A stretch of DNA of 64,000 nucleotides, from the NCBI GenBank assembly GCA_963931925.1, contig OZ007569.1:15009045-15073044 (forward strand). The letters run 5' to 3'. Numbering within the stretch: position 1 is the first letter of the stretch; each line of letters opens with the position of its first letter. Made by a program: the position numbers and the translations under genes. The stretch comes from Onchidella celtica. Taxonomy: Eukaryota; Mollusca; Gastropoda; Systellommatophora; Onchidiidae. Positions 61,313 to 64,000 of this stretch are shown one piece after another. The notes beneath the pieces were generated by a model. The model saw only the letters and a program-made list of their open reading frames with translations. It was not told the origin of the DNA and made no database searches.

Positions 61313-61609
61313 GAGTTCCTTCAAAAGAAAGGTCTTGCCCATTTTACGACAAACTTGAAAATTAATACAATTTTAAAATGTCTAGAGGTTTATTATTTTT
61401 TTTCTACTACTACTGCTACGCTGTCCCCACCCCCCCCCCCCGCCCCCAGGTTCCTTCAAAAGAGAAGTCTCGTCCTTTTTTTCATGTGATATGCTTGAAA
61501 ATGCATACAGGTTTGAATATCTGTACGTTTATTTTGCTCTCTCCTCTTGATGAATTAATGCAAATTTTATCTGGACATTTATTTTACCTTTTCTCTTTCC
61601 CCACTCTAT

Positions 61610-61839
61610 CCTCTCTCTCTCTCTCTCTATCCCTTCTGTCTGATTCTCTTCTTTCTGTCTCTCTCCCTCTCTGTCTGTCTGTTTGTCTCTCTCTCTCCTT
61701 CTCTATCTCTCTCTTACTCTGGCCGCAAACAAATCCACTTTCATTTCCACTTTCTCTCATTTGCTCGCGCTGAATGATGTCGTCTTTAAACACACACACA
61801 CACACACACACCCACACACTCACACACACACACACACAG
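61610..61839 (+). repeat. (TC)n/(TCTG)n tract and (CA)n microsatellite
   Basis: A TC and CTGT-rich tract (61610-61720) is followed, after 70 bp of other sequence, by a CA run at 61790-61839 with CCCACACACT interruptions. Confidence 0.93.
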
Positions 61840-62120
61840 ACAATGTCACTATCAACGCTGATGACACTGATAAAATGCATATTCAAGCATATCACCAGCA
61901 CAGAAAAACAAACAAAAAACGGGAGTCCATCAAGAAAAACGTGTGAGACCATTTCATTATGGTAAATAGGGCCGGCCAACCTCTCTAGGGACGCGCTCCT
62001 CTGTCATTCAAGCTGGCGAAGGTTACAAAACAGAACACACAGACATGCAGGCAAAGCCACGGACAGAAAATGATATTAAAAAGAAACAAACATACTGAAG
62101 AAGATTAAATGTGAATGACA
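61840..62120. other. short non-coding stretch
   Basis: Nothing recognised between the CA and GA arrays. Confidence 0.5.
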
Positions 62121-62122
62121 TA

Positions 62123-62172
<50 letters not shown>

Positions 62173-62233
62173 GAGAGAGAGGAAGGGAGGGGCAGAGAAA
62201 GAAAGAGGGGGCGACAGGCAGACAGAGAGTGTC

Positions 62234-62268
<35 letters not shown>

Positions 62269-62557
62269 AAAGGGGGGGAGAGACAGGCAGACAGAGAGTG
62301 TCAGAGAGAGAGAGAAGAGAGAGAGGGGGGGAGAGACAGGCAGTCAGAGAGTGTCAGAGAGAAAGAGAGAAGAGAGAAAGAGGGGGGGGGGAGAGACAGG
62401 CAGTCAGAGAGTGTCAGAGAGAGAGAGAGGGGAGACAGAGAAAGAGAGACAGAGGGGTGAGACAGGCAGACAGAGAGTGTCAGAGAGAGAGAGAGAAAGA
62501 GAGAGAGAGGAGGAGACAGGCAGACAGAGAGTGTCAGAGACAGAGGAGAGAGAGAGA

Positions 62558-62599
<42 letters not shown>

Positions 62600-62600
62600 G
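62121..62600 (+). repeat. composite (GA)n array with about 55-70 bp higher-order unit
   Basis: GACAGGCAGACAGAGAGTGT or its GCAGTCAGAG variant occurs near 62214, 62283, 62337, 62397, 62462 and 62517, each followed by CAGAGAGAGA and a GA/GGGG run of variable length. Six related units share the same anchor, so this is more than a simple dinucleotide tract. Arg/Glu frames up to 195 codons across it are artefacts. Confidence 0.88.
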
Positions 62601-63562
62601 TATGTGCAAGCATATACAGAGACAAAGAGTTTGAGTTTTGGAATTCCTCTAGGAAAAAGGAAGCCGATGGAGAGAATAATAACATAACAGAGCGGTAGGA
62701 CAGAAAGAAACTCGACCAGAAGCGTCCACCAACCATCCGCCACAGAAAGACAAACGGAGGAAGAAAAGAAGAGGAACAAGAAGGCAGAAAGAATAAGAAA
62801 ATCATTTCCAACAGAGGTGACGTGGAAAGTTGTTGTTTTTTTTTAAAGGCGGAGGGGATAAATGCAAGGAGGAAGGGAATAGAAAACGCATAATCTATGA
62901 CAGCAATTTGGATTGGGGATCCCAGTGACTTCAGAAAAAGTATGATATATAGTTATCGGTGAAACATTGGGTATTTGAAACAGTTAAAATAATATATGTT
63001 ATGTTTTGGTACACGATTTCTTTTTATGTTAGTTTTACAGTACAAGTAAATTTAGCTGGGTCGATGTCACGGGGATTAATTTGTAGTTTCATATTATACA
63101 AAGTGATACATTCTTTCCAAGCCAGCAACACTAAGGAAATGCGACTTGTAGGATTGACGTCAAGTTTGCACCTGGGAATGACATCGTTCTTACGTAGATC
63201 CGCTGGTTACCACACCGCCCCGACGTCGGGTTGATATAGGGAACCCTACGATAATCCTACCAACCCCACGAAAATTACGTCTAATTGACGTAGGGTTGCT
63301 AGCTGAATTGGGTCTGGGAAATGTGTCCTTAAAGTCAATCCACGAAGTACTTTTCATAAGGTGTCCGTATTTAAAAAGATATGGACAAAAAAAATGAAAT
63401 ATATAACTGCACTGTTCATGGATTGTTACATCATAAGCAACGACAGTGGAAAGCAGGCTGATAGCGAGACACAAGGAAGTGATGGCTGAGACAGCCTGGG
63501 CTAAAGTGATAAGACAGCTGTCTTGTGTTGACAGCGTTCAGACAAAACACCAGTCGACATAC
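62601..63562 (-). other. probable intron next to the exon (downstream side)
   Basis: Begins on the minus strand with the donor GTATGT at 63562-63557. Contains a palindromic ACGTCTAATTGACGT (63279-63293) within a CCTACG-rich patch at 63240-63300. No further exon was recognised to the left, so the intron may be very long. Confidence 0.45.
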
Positions 63563-63912
63563 CTTGCGAAAAACGAGATGGCAGCTGAGGGAACCGGCGG
63601 GGGTGAGGTGGGGCTAGACACGGGGATGGGCGAGGCGACGCCCCTGAAAGGCACGTGGTGGGCTCCTCCGGGTGGAGGGGTGGCGCTCACTGGGTGGGCG
63701 TATCCAGGCCACTGGTGGTGCTGATGTGGTTGCTGTTGCTGCTGTTGTTGATGATAGAGATGGTGATGGTGGTACTGGGACCCCGGGGGCCGATAGCCCG
63801 GGGATGATGACGTCATGCTGACGTCGGAGAGTGACGCAGGCGAGGCGGGTGTGTCGTAGTGTCCATCTTGAGAAGGCTGGTGAGGGCTGCCGGGCATTCG
63901 GCTGGCCAACAT
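63563..63912 (-). CDS. internal exon of an unidentified host gene, Ser/Pro/His/Gln-rich
   Basis: The exon is 350 bp, read right to left. The acceptor TGTTTTCTTTGCATGTGTCC then TCAG has a pyrimidine tract, and the donor CGCAAG/GTATGT is strong. The frame is open throughout: 116 codons plus two bases, so it enters in phase 0 and leaves in phase 2. It starts MLASRMPGSPHQ, then a Ser/Thr/Pro stretch with DTPASPASLSDVSMTSSSPG (residues 20-39), four His (48-51), seven Gln (55-61), a Pro-rich part and a final PSAAISFFA. This is a disordered, low-complexity segment of the kind common in developmental transcription factors. I see no DNA-binding domain and cannot name it. Whether the first ATG is the true start is unknown. 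Confidence 0.7.
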
Positions 63913-64000
63913 CTGAGGACACATGCAAAGAAAACAGTTTGTTATAGCCACACTTGCTAAAGCTCCAAATACAATGAATAGATTTAGGACCGACAGACAG
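63913..64000 (-). other. upstream intron end of the exon
   Basis: On the minus strand this leads into the acceptor AG at 63914-63913. It is AT-rich and non-coding as far as the window goes. Confidence 0.55.

Noticed and set aside
62111-62698. A 195-codon Arg/Glu-rich plus-strand frame
   Set aside because: It is the translation of a GA array. No coding composition outside the repeat.

Overview
This is a eukaryotic (metazoan) genomic window that is almost entirely non-coding. There are no operons and no dense coding. Splice signals are seen at only one exon. The rest is interspersed transposable elements, tRNA-derived SINEs, long GATA/GACA/TC microsatellites and local tandem duplications. The non-LTR element types, the tRNA-like SINEs and the microsatellite load suit a lophotrochozoan invertebrate such as a mollusc. 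That is an inference from genome style, not a species identification.

The one convincing piece of a host gene is a minus-strand internal exon at 63563-63912. It has a good acceptor and donor and encodes a Ser/Pro/His/Gln-rich, probably disordered segment. The gene runs right to left, so the repeat-rich sequence to its left is most simply a very long intron or the 3' flank of this gene. I could not name the gene.

The mobile-element layer is the informative part. (1) A short inverted-repeat element of about 110 bp, called PAL here, occurs at least seven times (1615, 5334, 6434, 15111, 16397, 60181 and 60502). Three copies were split by three different later insertions: a CR1/L2-type LINE, a tRNA-derived SINE and a hAT-like fragment. 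(2) A Harbinger-like MITE with TTA target duplications occurs at 12299, 41672 and 42120. (3) hAT-type MITEs with 8-bp target duplications lie at 31839, 50404 and 56407. (4) TTAA-flanked piggyBac-like short elements lie at 8227, 32057 (nested inside the 31839 hAT), 36488 and 39410. (5) One 5'-truncated LINE (15157-16270) keeps a 324-residue open reverse-transcriptase frame, and two LINE 3' ends lie at 57207 and 58630. (6) SINE-like tRNA modules lie at 16434, 45360 and 59285, and less surely at 33640.

The tandem layer includes GATA/GACA arrays (8966, 10064, 28553, 33163, 48013, 55303), minisatellites (20878, 29310, 37130) and several 85-290 bp local duplications. In three arrays (10770-11610, 14181-14578, 62121-62600) ordinary microsatellites are embedded in longer repeating units.

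I recognised no LTR retroelement, virus-like element, Polinton, rRNA, true tRNA gene or CRISPR array. I see no undescribed multi-gene system here. The strongest leads are the PAL family with its repeated interruptions, the composite microsatellite arrays and the unassigned exon.
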